A stretch of DNA of 50,434 nucleotides from Ferruginibacter sp. Lineage in GTDB: Bacteria; Bacteroidota; Bacteroidia; Chitinophagales; Chitinophagaceae. Shown in pieces: positions 8,859 to 15,677 of this stretch (its first letter is position 1; each line of letters begins with the position of its first letter). The DNA is taken from positions 71,180-121,613 of the forward strand of contig JAHBTN010000011.1 in assembly GCA_019638575.1 (NCBI GenBank). Direction: 5' to 3'. The position numbers were made by a program, and so were the translations under genes. The notes below the pieces were generated by a model that saw only the letters and a list, made by a program, of their open reading frames with translations, searched no databases and was not told where the DNA came from.

Positions 8859-8888
8859 TTTGTAAAATAGAATGGGGTATTATCTTTA
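8859..8888 (+). promoter_or_regulatory. Promoter of the AraC-type regulator
   Basis: TTTG (8859-8862), an 18-bp spacer and TATCTTTA (8881-8888) closely match the Bacteroidota pattern TTTG-N19-TAnnTTTG. Transcription would start near 8894. This rules out the longer open frame upstream and supports translation from 8927. Confidence 0.5.
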
Positions 8889-8926
8889 CAGTTGTCCAAA
8901 AAAAGATAGCGACCTTTACCTGCATA

Positions 8927-9310
8927 ATGAGTACCAGGATTAATAAACCGGAGAAAAGAAGTAAGGAAATTACTAAGGCCTACTTTGCTTTTTTGGACAA
9001 TCATCTCAATGATATTGTAACGGGCAGGGAAACAGTAATGATGGAGTTGAATGAAATTGCTGCTGCATTGTTTATGTCGCATACGCATCTTACCGATACC
9101 ATTCAGCAAACGATGGGGCATCATCCCTGCCATTTTTATGATTTAAAAATAATTGAACAGGCAAAAAGATTGCTGCTGACTACTTCTCGTTCCATTGCAG
9201 ATATTGCCCTCACCCTTACTTACGACCCTTCTAACTTTTCAAAGTTTTTTAAAAAGTTTACCGGGCAAACACCGGGAGCGTTTCGCAGGCAGCATCATAA
9301 ACAGAGTTGA
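8927..9310 (+). CDS. AraC-family HTH regulator, short form
   Basis: From the ATG at 8927 (MSTRINKPEKRSKEITKAYF) the product is 127 residues, essentially only the DNA-binding part. The first helix-turn-helix (MELNEIAAALFMSHTHLTDT) and the second (SIADIALTLTYDPSNFSKFF), ending in FTGQTPGAFRRQH, are standard for AraC/XylS proteins. The open frame extends upstream to 8759, but a promoter at 8859-8888 lies inside that extension. No ligand-binding domain is present, so it may respond through another protein. Its likely targets are the divergent porin operon or the DoxX gene 96 bp downstream. Confidence 0.82.
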   Translation: MSTRINKPEKRSKEITKAYFAFLDNHLNDIVTGRETVMMELNEIAAALFMSHTHLTDTIQQTMGHHPCHFYDLKIIEQAKRLLLTTSRSIADIALTLTYDPSNFSKFFKKFTGQTPGAFRRQHHKQS

Positions 9311-9406
9311 AAAAATCCGTAAAGTTCACCATGATAAATAGGTAGGAATTGTAGATTTTTGATGGTGGTAGTTTAAATTATAGAAATAAAATAAAAACCA
9401 GTTACT

Positions 9407-9754
9407 ATGATTCTAAAAATTCTCAATGGCATTTTGATGCTCGTAGCCGTATATATGGGATTGAAGCAAGGCTATGCCATGTTTTCGGGCAAGGCCGAAA
9501 TGGTCGAAATGTTTAGCAAATGGAATTTTAACAAAACCGGATTGATGATAACCGGTGCGGTTACCATGTTAAGTGCTGTGCTCATTTTGTTTCCCAAAAC
9601 ATTTGTGTGGGGCAACTTTTTGATGGCTGCCGGTATTTTGATGATTATATGTTTTCATCTTTTGGATAAGGATTTGAAAGGAGTGGCCATAGAACTTCCG
9701 TTTTTATTGCTCAACCTGCTAATCATTTATCTGCAACATCCATTGAAAAAATAA
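9407..9754 (+). CDS. DoxX-like small membrane protein
   Basis: This 115-residue protein has four hydrophobic segments (about 3-20, 45-62, 67-84 and 93-110). The opening ILNGILMLVAVYMGLKQGYA and the middle GAVTMLSAVLILFP are in the style of DoxX/SURF4-like four-helix membrane proteins. It has no catalytic motif. It follows the AraC-type gene and precedes a small lipoprotein gene by 44 bp, so a shared transcript is possible. The function is unknown. Confidence 0.6.
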   Translation: MILKILNGILMLVAVYMGLKQGYAMFSGKAEMVEMFSKWNFNKTGLMITGAVTMLSAVLILFPKTFVWGNFLMAAGILMIICFHLLDKDLKGVAIELPFLLLNLLIIYLQHPLKK

Positions 9755-9798
9755 GGATGCAGGTGGAATGAATTTATTAACGTAAACCTCCACTAAAT

Positions 9799-10245
9799 AT
9801 GAAAAAGGTTATATTACCTGTGTTGCTATGCAGTGCTATGATAGCTTGCGGACAAAATAAAAAGACTTCGGAATCTTCGCCATCTAAAAGCAAAACTAAT
9901 TCTACCCAAACTAAAAAATCTGACAAAATGGATTTATCAAAAATTACAAACGAAACCGTAAGAAAAGCTATTGAAGCCTTGCAGACCGGCGACCAGAGCT
10001 GGTACAGTTTTTTTACCCCAAATCCTGCCATGACTGATGATGGCAATAAAGTGGATTTCAAAAATTTCTTCGCCAAAGCCCTGGGGGAGGAAAAATTTCT
10101 TTCGATAGATAAGGTAGAAAACGAGGGTAAAGATGTGTATGGAAATTTTAAAGCCGGGCAATGGGGTACTTTCAAAGTATATTTTAAATTTCATCAAAAC
10201 GCAGAAGGGAAGTTTGACCGGTTGGACATTGGGCAGGCAAAATAA
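9799..10245 (+). CDS. Small lipoprotein with NTF2-like domain
   Basis: This 148-residue protein has a signal sequence and lipobox ending at AMIAC17GQNKK. A lysine/serine-rich linker follows (about 22-45). The C-terminal 100 residues (VRKAIEALQTGDQSWYSFFT, then FFAKALGEEKFLSIDKVENE and GTFKVYFKF) look like an NTF2/SnoaL fold with its initial helices and curved sheet. It is probably anchored in the inner or outer membrane. A methyltransferase gene begins 35 bp downstream. The function is not recognisable. Confidence 0.6.
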   Translation: MKKVILPVLLCSAMIACGQNKKTSESSPSKSKTNSTQTKKSDKMDLSKITNETVRKAIEALQTGDQSWYSFFTPNPAMTDDGNKVDFKNFFAKALGEEKFLSIDKVENEGKDVYGNFKAGQWGTFKVYFKFHQNAEGKFDRLDIGQAK

Positions 10246-10280
10246 TCCAGCGCCAAATAACCGGCAGGTTTTATTTCAGC

Positions 10281-10802
10281 ATGAATAAATACAAAACATT
10301 ATTAGAAGGCTTTACTGCATTTCATCATCCAAATCATGCTGAACAATGGGCTGACCTGGGTTGTGGATCAGGTGTATTTACTGAAGTGCTGGCAAATGTA
10401 TTACCCGCAAAAAGCAACATTGTGGCCATTGATTCTAAAACACAATATCTTCCCCATGCAATGGGTAATGCTGTATCAGTTCGTTTTCAGAAGAATAATT
10501 TTGAAACAGATGATTTGAATTTACCGGCACTGGATGGCATTATGATGGCAAATGCTTTGCATTATATATCATCAAAGGAATCTTTAATTTTAAAACTGGA
10601 AAGATGTTTTCAGGATAATCCATTGTTTGTGATGGTGGAGTACGAAAAGTCACAGCCCAATGCCTGGGTGCCTTTTCCTATTCCATATGCAAATATGAAA
10701 GCGTTGTTTCAGCAATTAGGCTACAAAACCATAAAAAAATTGGGTGAGCAAAAATCGGTTTATGGTGAGATGATGTACGCTTGTCTGATATCTAAAAACT
10801 AA
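10281..10802 (+). CDS. SAM-dependent class I methyltransferase
   Basis: This 173-residue protein carries motif I (WADLGCGSGVFTEVLAN, residues about 23-39), the acidic end of strand 2 (IVAID) and motif IV (DGIMMANALHY). The Rossmann-fold methyltransferase core is complete but short, with a late segment MVEYEKSQPNAWVPFPIPYA. The UbiE/Methyltransf_11-like pattern suggests a small-molecule acceptor, which cannot be named. It ends 17 bp before the antiporter gene, so it may be the first gene of the antiporter-bestrophin transcript. Confidence 0.82.
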   Translation: MNKYKTLLEGFTAFHHPNHAEQWADLGCGSGVFTEVLANVLPAKSNIVAIDSKTQYLPHAMGNAVSVRFQKNNFETDDLNLPALDGIMMANALHYISSKESLILKLERCFQDNPLFVMVEYEKSQPNAWVPFPIPYANMKALFQQLGYKTIKKLGEQKSVYGEMMYACLISKN

Positions 10803-10819
10803 ACGTATAATTTTCAAAT

Positions 10820-12427
10820 ATGCATCATACTTTACTTTATATTTTAGTTTTACTTTTTGCAGTTTTCCTCCTGGTGATGCTGGCTAAAAGGATACGGGTT
10901 GCTTATCCTGTTTTTTTAGTAATTGCAGGATTAGTCATTAGCATTATACCTGGAGTTCCACAGTTGCATCTGGATCCGGAGCTCATCTTTTTAATTTTTC
11001 TGCCACCACTTTTATATGAAGCGGCCTGGTACACTTCATGGAATGATTTCTGGAAATGGAAACGACCAATTGCCTTGCTGGCTTTTGGTTTAGTATTTTT
11101 TACATCCACCATAGTTGCTTATGCTTCCTCTTCAATTATTCCGGGGTTTACACTTGCTCTGGGTTTTTTATTGGGTGGCATTATTTCGCCACCCGATGCA
11201 GTAGCTGCGGCAACAGTGTTGAAAGGTATGGGGGTTCCAAAAAGGCTGATGACGATACTTGAGGGTGAAAGTTTAGTGAATGATGCATCATCATTGATTG
11301 TTTTCAAATTTGCATTGGCTGCTGTGTTAACCGGGGCTTTTTCTATGCAGGAGGCTACGGGTCAGTTTTTTCTTGTGGCTGGAATGGGGATTGTAATTGG
11401 ATTGGCAGGAGCTCATGTTATGTATGTCATTCATCGGTTTTTACCAACCACACCGCCCATTGATGCTGCGCTTACCGTAATGACGCCTTATATCCTATTC
11501 CTTTTAGCAGAGCAGTTTCACTTTTCGGGAGTGATGGCAGTGGTGAGTGGTGGTTTGTTTATGTCGTACCGCTCACATGAAGTATTTCAAACCGGAAGCA
11601 CCCGATTGAATATGTTAGGTGTTTGGACTACTATGATATTTGTGATGAATGCACTGGTGTTTGTATTGATTGGTTTGTCCCTTCCTGAAATTGTTGCCGG
11701 CCTGGGCGAGTATTCTGTTATGGATGGTATTAAATATGGATTAATCATTAGTACCATCACTATTGTATTGCGTTTTCTGTGGGTGTATCCTTCTGCATTT
11801 GTGCCCCGGTGGCTAAGTGCTAAAGCAAGGCAGGATCCTTCGCCGGGTTGGAAAGGCCCTTTGGTGATCAGTTGGGCAGGGATGCGTGGTGTAGTATCAT
11901 TGGCTACAGCGCTTTCCATTCCTTTGCTGATGACAGATGGCACAGCTTTTCCTCATCGAAACCTGATTATATTCATCACATTTGTTGTCATATTTGTTAC
12001 ACTGGTTTTCCAGGGATTGACGCTTCCCTTTATCATCAGGCTTATTAAGCTAAAAGAGATTGATAATATTATTCCTGAGGACGAACAGGAGGCAGGTATT
12101 CAGTTACGCCTGAATCAACTAGCGTTAAATATCATTAATGAAAGATATACCAATGAGGCTAAAGAAAATGAGTTGGTAGGTTTTTACAAAACCAATTTGG
12201 AAGAAACGATAATCAACACCAGTCAGCGATTGGAATCTTTAGAATGCGACGAAACCGAACAATATGAAATAGAACTGTATCATCATGTATTGCTGGATAT
12301 TTATGCACAACAACGCAAAGAACTTTTCAAACTTCGCAAAGAAAAATATTTCAGTGATGAAGAAATCAGAAAGGCAGAACTGCAATTGGATTTAAATGAA
12401 TTGAAAATTACAGGTGCAGGTCACTAA
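10820..12427 (+). CDS. CPA1-family monovalent cation:proton antiporter, copy A
   Basis: This 535-residue protein has about 12 hydrophobic segments in residues 1-410 and a charged cytosolic tail (411-535) rich in Glu, Lys and Gln. The core motifs PPDAVAAATVLKGMGVPKRL and EGESLVNDASSLIVFKFA, with the ion-binding Asn-Asp pair, and SWAGMRGVVSLATALSIPLL, are diagnostic for CPA1 (NhaP/NHE-like) Na+(K+)/H+ antiporters. A second, clearly homologous antiporter is at 15678. Its place 12 bp before a bestrophin channel gene suggests joint control of pH and anions. Confidence 0.92.
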   Translation: MHHTLLYILVLLFAVFLLVMLAKRIRVAYPVFLVIAGLVISIIPGVPQLHLDPELIFLIFLPPLLYEAAWYTSWNDFWKWKRPIALLAFGLVFFTSTIVAYASSSIIPGFTLALGFLLGGIISPPDAVAAATVLKGMGVPKRLMTILEGESLVNDASSLIVFKFALAAVLTGAFSMQEATGQFFLVAGMGIVIGLAGAHVMYVIHRFLPTTPPIDAALTVMTPYILFLLAEQFHFSGVMAVVSGGLFMSYRSHEVFQTGSTRLNMLGVWTTMIFVMNALVFVLIGLSLPEIVAGLGEYSVMDGIKYGLIISTITIVLRFLWVYPSAFVPRWLSAKARQDPSPGWKGPLVISWAGMRGVVSLATALSIPLLMTDGTAFPHRNLIIFITFVVIFVTLVFQGLTLPFIIRLIKLKEIDNIIPEDEQEAGIQLRLNQLALNIINERYTNEAKENELVGFYKTNLEETIINTSQRLESLECDETEQYEIELYHHVLLDIYAQQRKELFKLRKEKYFSDEEIRKAELQLDLNELKITGAGH

Positions 12428-12439
12428 ACACTTTATCAA

Positions 12440-13450
12440 ATGAATACTTCTTCTCATTATAAACTACAACACTTCATTCCCTGGACAAGGCAAAAGATTT
12501 TCAAAATGCTTTTATTAAGCCTTGTACCTACTGTTTTGTTTTATTACTTAGATTGGAAATGGATTGCAATTCCGTGGGTTCCTGTAGCATTAATCGGTAC
12601 TGCAACAGCCTTTATTTCCGGATTTAAAAATACTCAAACCTATAACCGAATGTGGGAAGCCAGAACTATTTATGGTGCGATTATTAACAGCAGTCGTGCA
12701 TTTGGGATGATGGTAAAAGACTTTATTCGAACCGATGTGAACGAAAGAGATTTGCACAAAGAAGTAATCTATCGTCATTTTGCATGGCTCACCGCATTGC
12801 GTTTTCAGCTTCGTGAGACCAAAAGCTGGGAAAATGTCAAAACCAAAAGTTACAACAAAGAATATTTAAAATATTACCAGGTTCCGGAATGGGAAAGTAG
12901 TTTAGATGATGAACTAAAAGCTTTTCTATCGGAAAAAGAAAGACAATATATTTTGTCCACAAAAAACAGAGCTACTCAATTGTTGGCACTACAATCGGCG
13001 CAACTCAAAGAACTCAACAAGCAGGGTTTCATTTTGGATTATAATTATGTTGCTTTGGAAAATCAGTTAAAAGATTTATTTGACCAGCAAGGGAAAGCAG
13101 AGCGAATTAAAAACTTTCCGTATCCCCGGCAATTTTCCAGCATCAATTTATATTTTACCAATCTGTTATGCTTTCTTATTCCTTTGGGATTTATTGGTGA
13201 ATTATCCAAATTGATGGCAAATATGGGTGACTGGGTGATTTGGTTAACTATTCCATTAAGTGTTTTAGTGGGTTGGGTTTTTTTGGTTTTGGAACAAATT
13301 GGCGAAAGCACTGAAAACCCATTCGAAGGCAGTGCCAACGATATTCCCATTACCCAGATCAGCAGGAATATAGAAATTGATTTAAGGGAGATGCTGGGTG
13401 AAAAAGATTTACCACCGGCTATTCAGCCACAGAATAATATCATTATGTAA
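12440..13450 (+). CDS. Bestrophin-family anion channel
   Basis: This 336-residue protein begins HFIPWTRQKIFKMLLLSLVP and continues with IPWVPVALIGTATAFISGFK then TQTYNRMWEARTIYGAIINS, the hallmark N-terminal half of bacterial bestrophins (RFP-TM/UPF0187). Two hydrophobic segments lie near residues 22-55 and two near 233-285, matching the four-helix bestrophin topology. The C-terminal ENPFEGSANDIPI with its following residues also fits the family. Bestrophins conduct chloride and, in several cases, bicarbonate, while some bacterial members prefer cations. Here the LCIB-type carbonic-anhydrase homologue at 14377 makes bicarbonate a plausible cargo. Confidence 0.88.
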   Translation: MNTSSHYKLQHFIPWTRQKIFKMLLLSLVPTVLFYYLDWKWIAIPWVPVALIGTATAFISGFKNTQTYNRMWEARTIYGAIINSSRAFGMMVKDFIRTDVNERDLHKEVIYRHFAWLTALRFQLRETKSWENVKTKSYNKEYLKYYQVPEWESSLDDELKAFLSEKERQYILSTKNRATQLLALQSAQLKELNKQGFILDYNYVALENQLKDLFDQQGKAERIKNFPYPRQFSSINLYFTNLLCFLIPLGFIGELSKLMANMGDWVIWLTIPLSVLVGWVFLVLEQIGESTENPFEGSANDIPITQISRNIEIDLREMLGEKDLPPAIQPQNNIIM

Positions 13451-13652
13451 CAGATAAATGTTGCAGTCCTTGATTGCTATTGATAAGGTATTGCCACAGA
13501 TGCACAGATGGACTGGTGAGAATTAGTAGATCAATTATTTACTCGTGTGTCAGATATAATCAAAGTATAATAGTGTATCAGTAGATAAAGCCTTTATTCA
13601 TTGTAGAAGTTTATAGCAAATGAATTTCGTTGCTTTGTATTAATAATCGATT

Positions 13653-13872
13653 ATCTGTGTATCTGTGGCAACAGCAACTCATCTGTGCATCTGTGGCGAC
13701 AGTAACTCATCCGTGCATCTGTGGCAACAACAATTAATCAGTGCATCTGTGGCAATAACAACTCATCCGTGCATCTGTGGCAACAACAACTGATCCGTGC
13801 ATCCGTGGCAACAGCAACTCATCTGTGCATCTGTGGCAAAAAAGAAAAACTTATCTGTTCATCTATGGCAAT
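13653..13872 (+). repeat. 28-bp tandem repeat array, about 8 units
   Basis: Units start at 13653, 13681, 13709, 13737, 13765, 13793 and 13821, with an exact 28-bp step through 13820. A 32-bp unit and a decayed unit from 13853 follow. The core ATCYGTGCATCTGTGG is itself a doubled ATCTGTG, and each unit ends in roughly CAACARCAACTC. There are no unique spacers, so it is not a CRISPR array. Since 28 is not a multiple of 3, it does not encode a repeated peptide. The remaining bases of the 13451-13902 spacer show no gene. Confidence 0.9.
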
Positions 13873-13902
13873 TTTTATTTTGTGGAAACTAAAATATGAG
13901 CC

Positions 13903-14277
13903 ATGAATTACTTTCCCTTAAAAGAAGAGACCTATCAAATCATTGGTGCCTGTATGGAAGTTCACAACACACTTGGCGCAGGTTTTTTAGAAGTTATTTA
14001 TAAAGATGCATTAGAGTTAGAATTTCTTAAGGCCGGTATTCCTTTTGAAAGGGAAAAAGAGTACATCGTTAATTACAAAGGAACCATCCTGCCACATCAT
14101 TTTATTGCAGACTTTGTAGTATTTGATCAGATAATATTAGAAGTAAAAGGAGTAAAAAGCATAGCTGAAGAGCACATAGCCCAAACCCTTAATTACTTAA
14201 AAGTATCGGGGAATGAGATTGCTCTTTTGGTAAATTTTGGAGAAATAAAATTGAATTATAAAAGATTAATATTATAG
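13903..14277 (+). CDS. GxxExxY family protein (predicted PDDEXK-like nuclease)
   Basis: This 124-residue protein has the family motif GAGFLEVIY (GxxExxY, residues about 25-33), preceded by the conserved helix TYQIIGACMEVHNTLG. Downstream, FIADFVVFDQIILEVKGVK gives an Asp, then Glu-x-Lys, the spacing of a PDDEXK nuclease core, followed by AQTLNYLKVSGNEIALLVNF. The family is widespread and often present in many copies per genome. Its nuclease role is predicted from the fold pattern. Here it lies inside a block bounded by inverted copies of a 19-bp motif and directly follows a 28-bp tandem array, which suggests that the gene and repeats act or move together. Confidence 0.88.
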   Translation: MNYFPLKEETYQIIGACMEVHNTLGAGFLEVIYKDALELEFLKAGIPFEREKEYIVNYKGTILPHHFIADFVVFDQIILEVKGVKSIAEEHIAQTLNYLKVSGNEIALLVNFGEIKLNYKRLIL

Positions 14278-14376
14278 CATCAATTCATATGTGTATCTCG
14301 GTATTTAATTTGAACATAAACTCCTCTGTGCATCTGTGGCATTTAATAAAATCATCAAAAAATTATACCTAAATAT

Positions 14377-15120
14377 ATGAGCAACCAACATTTAGCATCC
14401 GTAAGAAAATGGTATCCCAAAGCATTAACATCTATTGATACTGTTAACCGCCTTTTAGACACGATTGAAAGAGAATTAGGTTTAAAACCACATCAATTGA
14501 TGCACGCAGACAGTATGTGTTGCGACGATGTTAATGCCATACAATACCCACCAAGAGCCTATGAAATGTTAGGGCCATTTCATTTAGGTGGTTTAGACGG
14601 TTTTCCATTTGCAGGAATTACCGGCATGAACGCCTTTGCACATCACGTACCAGAGGATGGTGCAGTGCTTGTGTTTTATGCACCTCATATTGGAGTAACC
14701 AAAGATGGTACAATTGGAGAAATTCACCGGTTCGGACAGTCTAAAAACTCCGGTTGCTGTGGAGCAGCATCTGCAGCAGTTGGAAAATTGCTAAAGAATG
14801 AAATTATTGCCGGTGCTGTCACCGATTTAGATTATCAGCAAAACACCATTGAACAAATATTCCTACAACAAGCCGAAAGAATTAAAGCAGCATCCAATAA
14901 AATATTTGAAGCCACCGAAGTAATGTACGAGGCAATTGATAACCGCATTGAGGCTCTGGTAAAAGAAACAAATTATCCATGTAAGTATGTGTTGTTGGTA
15001 GGTGCTGTCTTCATTAATGGAGATAAGGATATGGGATCATTCTGCCAGTATAAAAAATTTGATTGCCTGAACCTTGAAACAGGGGAAAGAAAAAATATGC
15101 TTAATGAATACTACCTGTAA
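14377..15120 (+). CDS. LCIB-type (limiting-CO2-inducible protein B) beta-carbonic-anhydrase family homologue
   Basis: This 247-residue protein lines up with the conserved core of the algal LCIB/LCIC family. The aligned blocks are SMCCDDVNA (C48, C49, D50, D51), GGLDGFPFAGITGMNAFAHH (residues 71-90, H89/H90), VFYAPHIGVTKDGTIGEI and GQSKNSGCCGAA (C127, C128). In LCIB proteins, Cys and His residues in these blocks hold zinc and an Asp sits at the active site of a beta-carbonic-anhydrase fold. Some members are active enzymes and others are not. There is no signal peptide, so it is cytosolic. It lies between the GxxExxY cassette and a pseudogene scar, within an antiporter/bestrophin neighbourhood. 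The match was made from memory of the family's motifs; activity is unproven. Confidence 0.82.
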   Translation: MSNQHLASVRKWYPKALTSIDTVNRLLDTIERELGLKPHQLMHADSMCCDDVNAIQYPPRAYEMLGPFHLGGLDGFPFAGITGMNAFAHHVPEDGAVLVFYAPHIGVTKDGTIGEIHRFGQSKNSGCCGAASAAVGKLLKNEIIAGAVTDLDYQQNTIEQIFLQQAERIKAASNKIFEATEVMYEAIDNRIEALVKETNYPCKYVLLVGAVFINGDKDMGSFCQYKKFDCLNLETGERKNMLNEYYL

Positions 15121-15148
15121 ATTAAAAAATTATTTCCCTGAGTATAAG

Positions 15149-15376
15149 TTAACTGATTGCGTTGTACACTTCATCATCCACCTGCTCTAACCATTCCGCT
15201 TTGCCTGCGGTAATGGCGATATGTGCAAACCAACTGTCTTTGGTGGCGCCATGCCAGTGTTTTACGCCATCATGTGTATCTACCACATCACCGGCTTTTA
15301 AAATTGGGCAGGTTTTCCTGCTTCCTGGTACCAGCCTTCGCCACCGGTTACCAAAAATATCTGAAAGCCACGTGTG
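15149..15376 (-). pseudogene. Cupin-domain protein fragment, 5'-truncated and frameshifted
   Basis: Read on the minus strand, one frame gives FQIFLVTGGEGWYQEAGKPA and the next frame continues LKAGDVVDTHDGVKHWHG, then a segment ending VYNAIS and a TAA at 15149. Together these are the second half of a small cupin with the GDVV and HWHGA metal-site motifs. The frame change near 15303 fits loss of one A in an A/T run. The 5' half is missing: similarity stops near 15376, where a plus-strand AraC fragment begins. The gene is dead. Confidence 0.8.
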
Positions 15377-15538
15377 ATAATTATTATCAACAAAGCCAAA
15401 AGCGAATTAATTGCCAACAATTCAGTAAGCGAAACTGCTTTTAACCTGGGTTTTGCTTCGCTGCAGGGCTTAAGTCACTTTTTTAAATTACATACAAATA
15501 AGACACCAGTGGAATATGTGAAATCAAAAAAACGGTGA
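15377..15538 (+). pseudogene. AraC-family regulator fragment, only the C-terminal HTH left
   Basis: The plus strand from 15386 reads INKAKSELIANNSVSETAFN then LGFASLQGLSHFFKLHTNKT, PVEYVKSKKR and TGA at 15536. This is the last helix-turn-helix of an AraC/XylS protein. No start codon or first HTH exists upstream, because the neighbouring bases belong to the opposite-strand cupin fragment. The remaining bases to 15677 are AT-rich and hold the upstream region of the second antiporter. Confidence 0.8.
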
Positions 15539-15677
15539 AGTGCTTATAATAATGGATTATTTGAAAATTATCATTCCTTCAAGTTTGAATTTTATTTTCA
15601 CCAACCTTTTTAGGCATTAAAAAATGGTGATTTATCGTACATTAGTTAAATCAACTTTAAAAAATTAATCAACCTGA

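Larger units (their letters stand above)
13491..14342 (+). mobile_element. Putative repeat-bounded GxxExxY cassette (852 bp)
   Basis: The left end 13491-13509 reads TTGCCACAGATGCACAGAT. The right end, around 14324-14342, is CTCTGTGCATCTGTGGCAT, which is the reverse complement of the left end at 17 of 19 positions. The two ends therefore form inverted terminal repeats. Between them lie a 28-bp tandem array made of the same core and one gene of the GxxExxY family. The unit lies between the bestrophin and LCIB-like genes. I see no convincing target-site duplication at the ends. Calling it mobile is inference. Confidence 0.5.

Noticed and set aside
8759-8926. 56-residue N-terminal extension of the AraC-type regulator
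   Set aside because: A good promoter (8859-8888) falls within it and the residues show no domain.
13653-13872. Regular 28-bp array as a CRISPR
   Set aside because: Units are directly adjacent with no unique spacers and no cas genes are nearby.
15162-15444. Plus-strand open frames in the 15121-15677 spacer
   Set aside because: They are antisense to the recognisable cupin fragment and show no family features.
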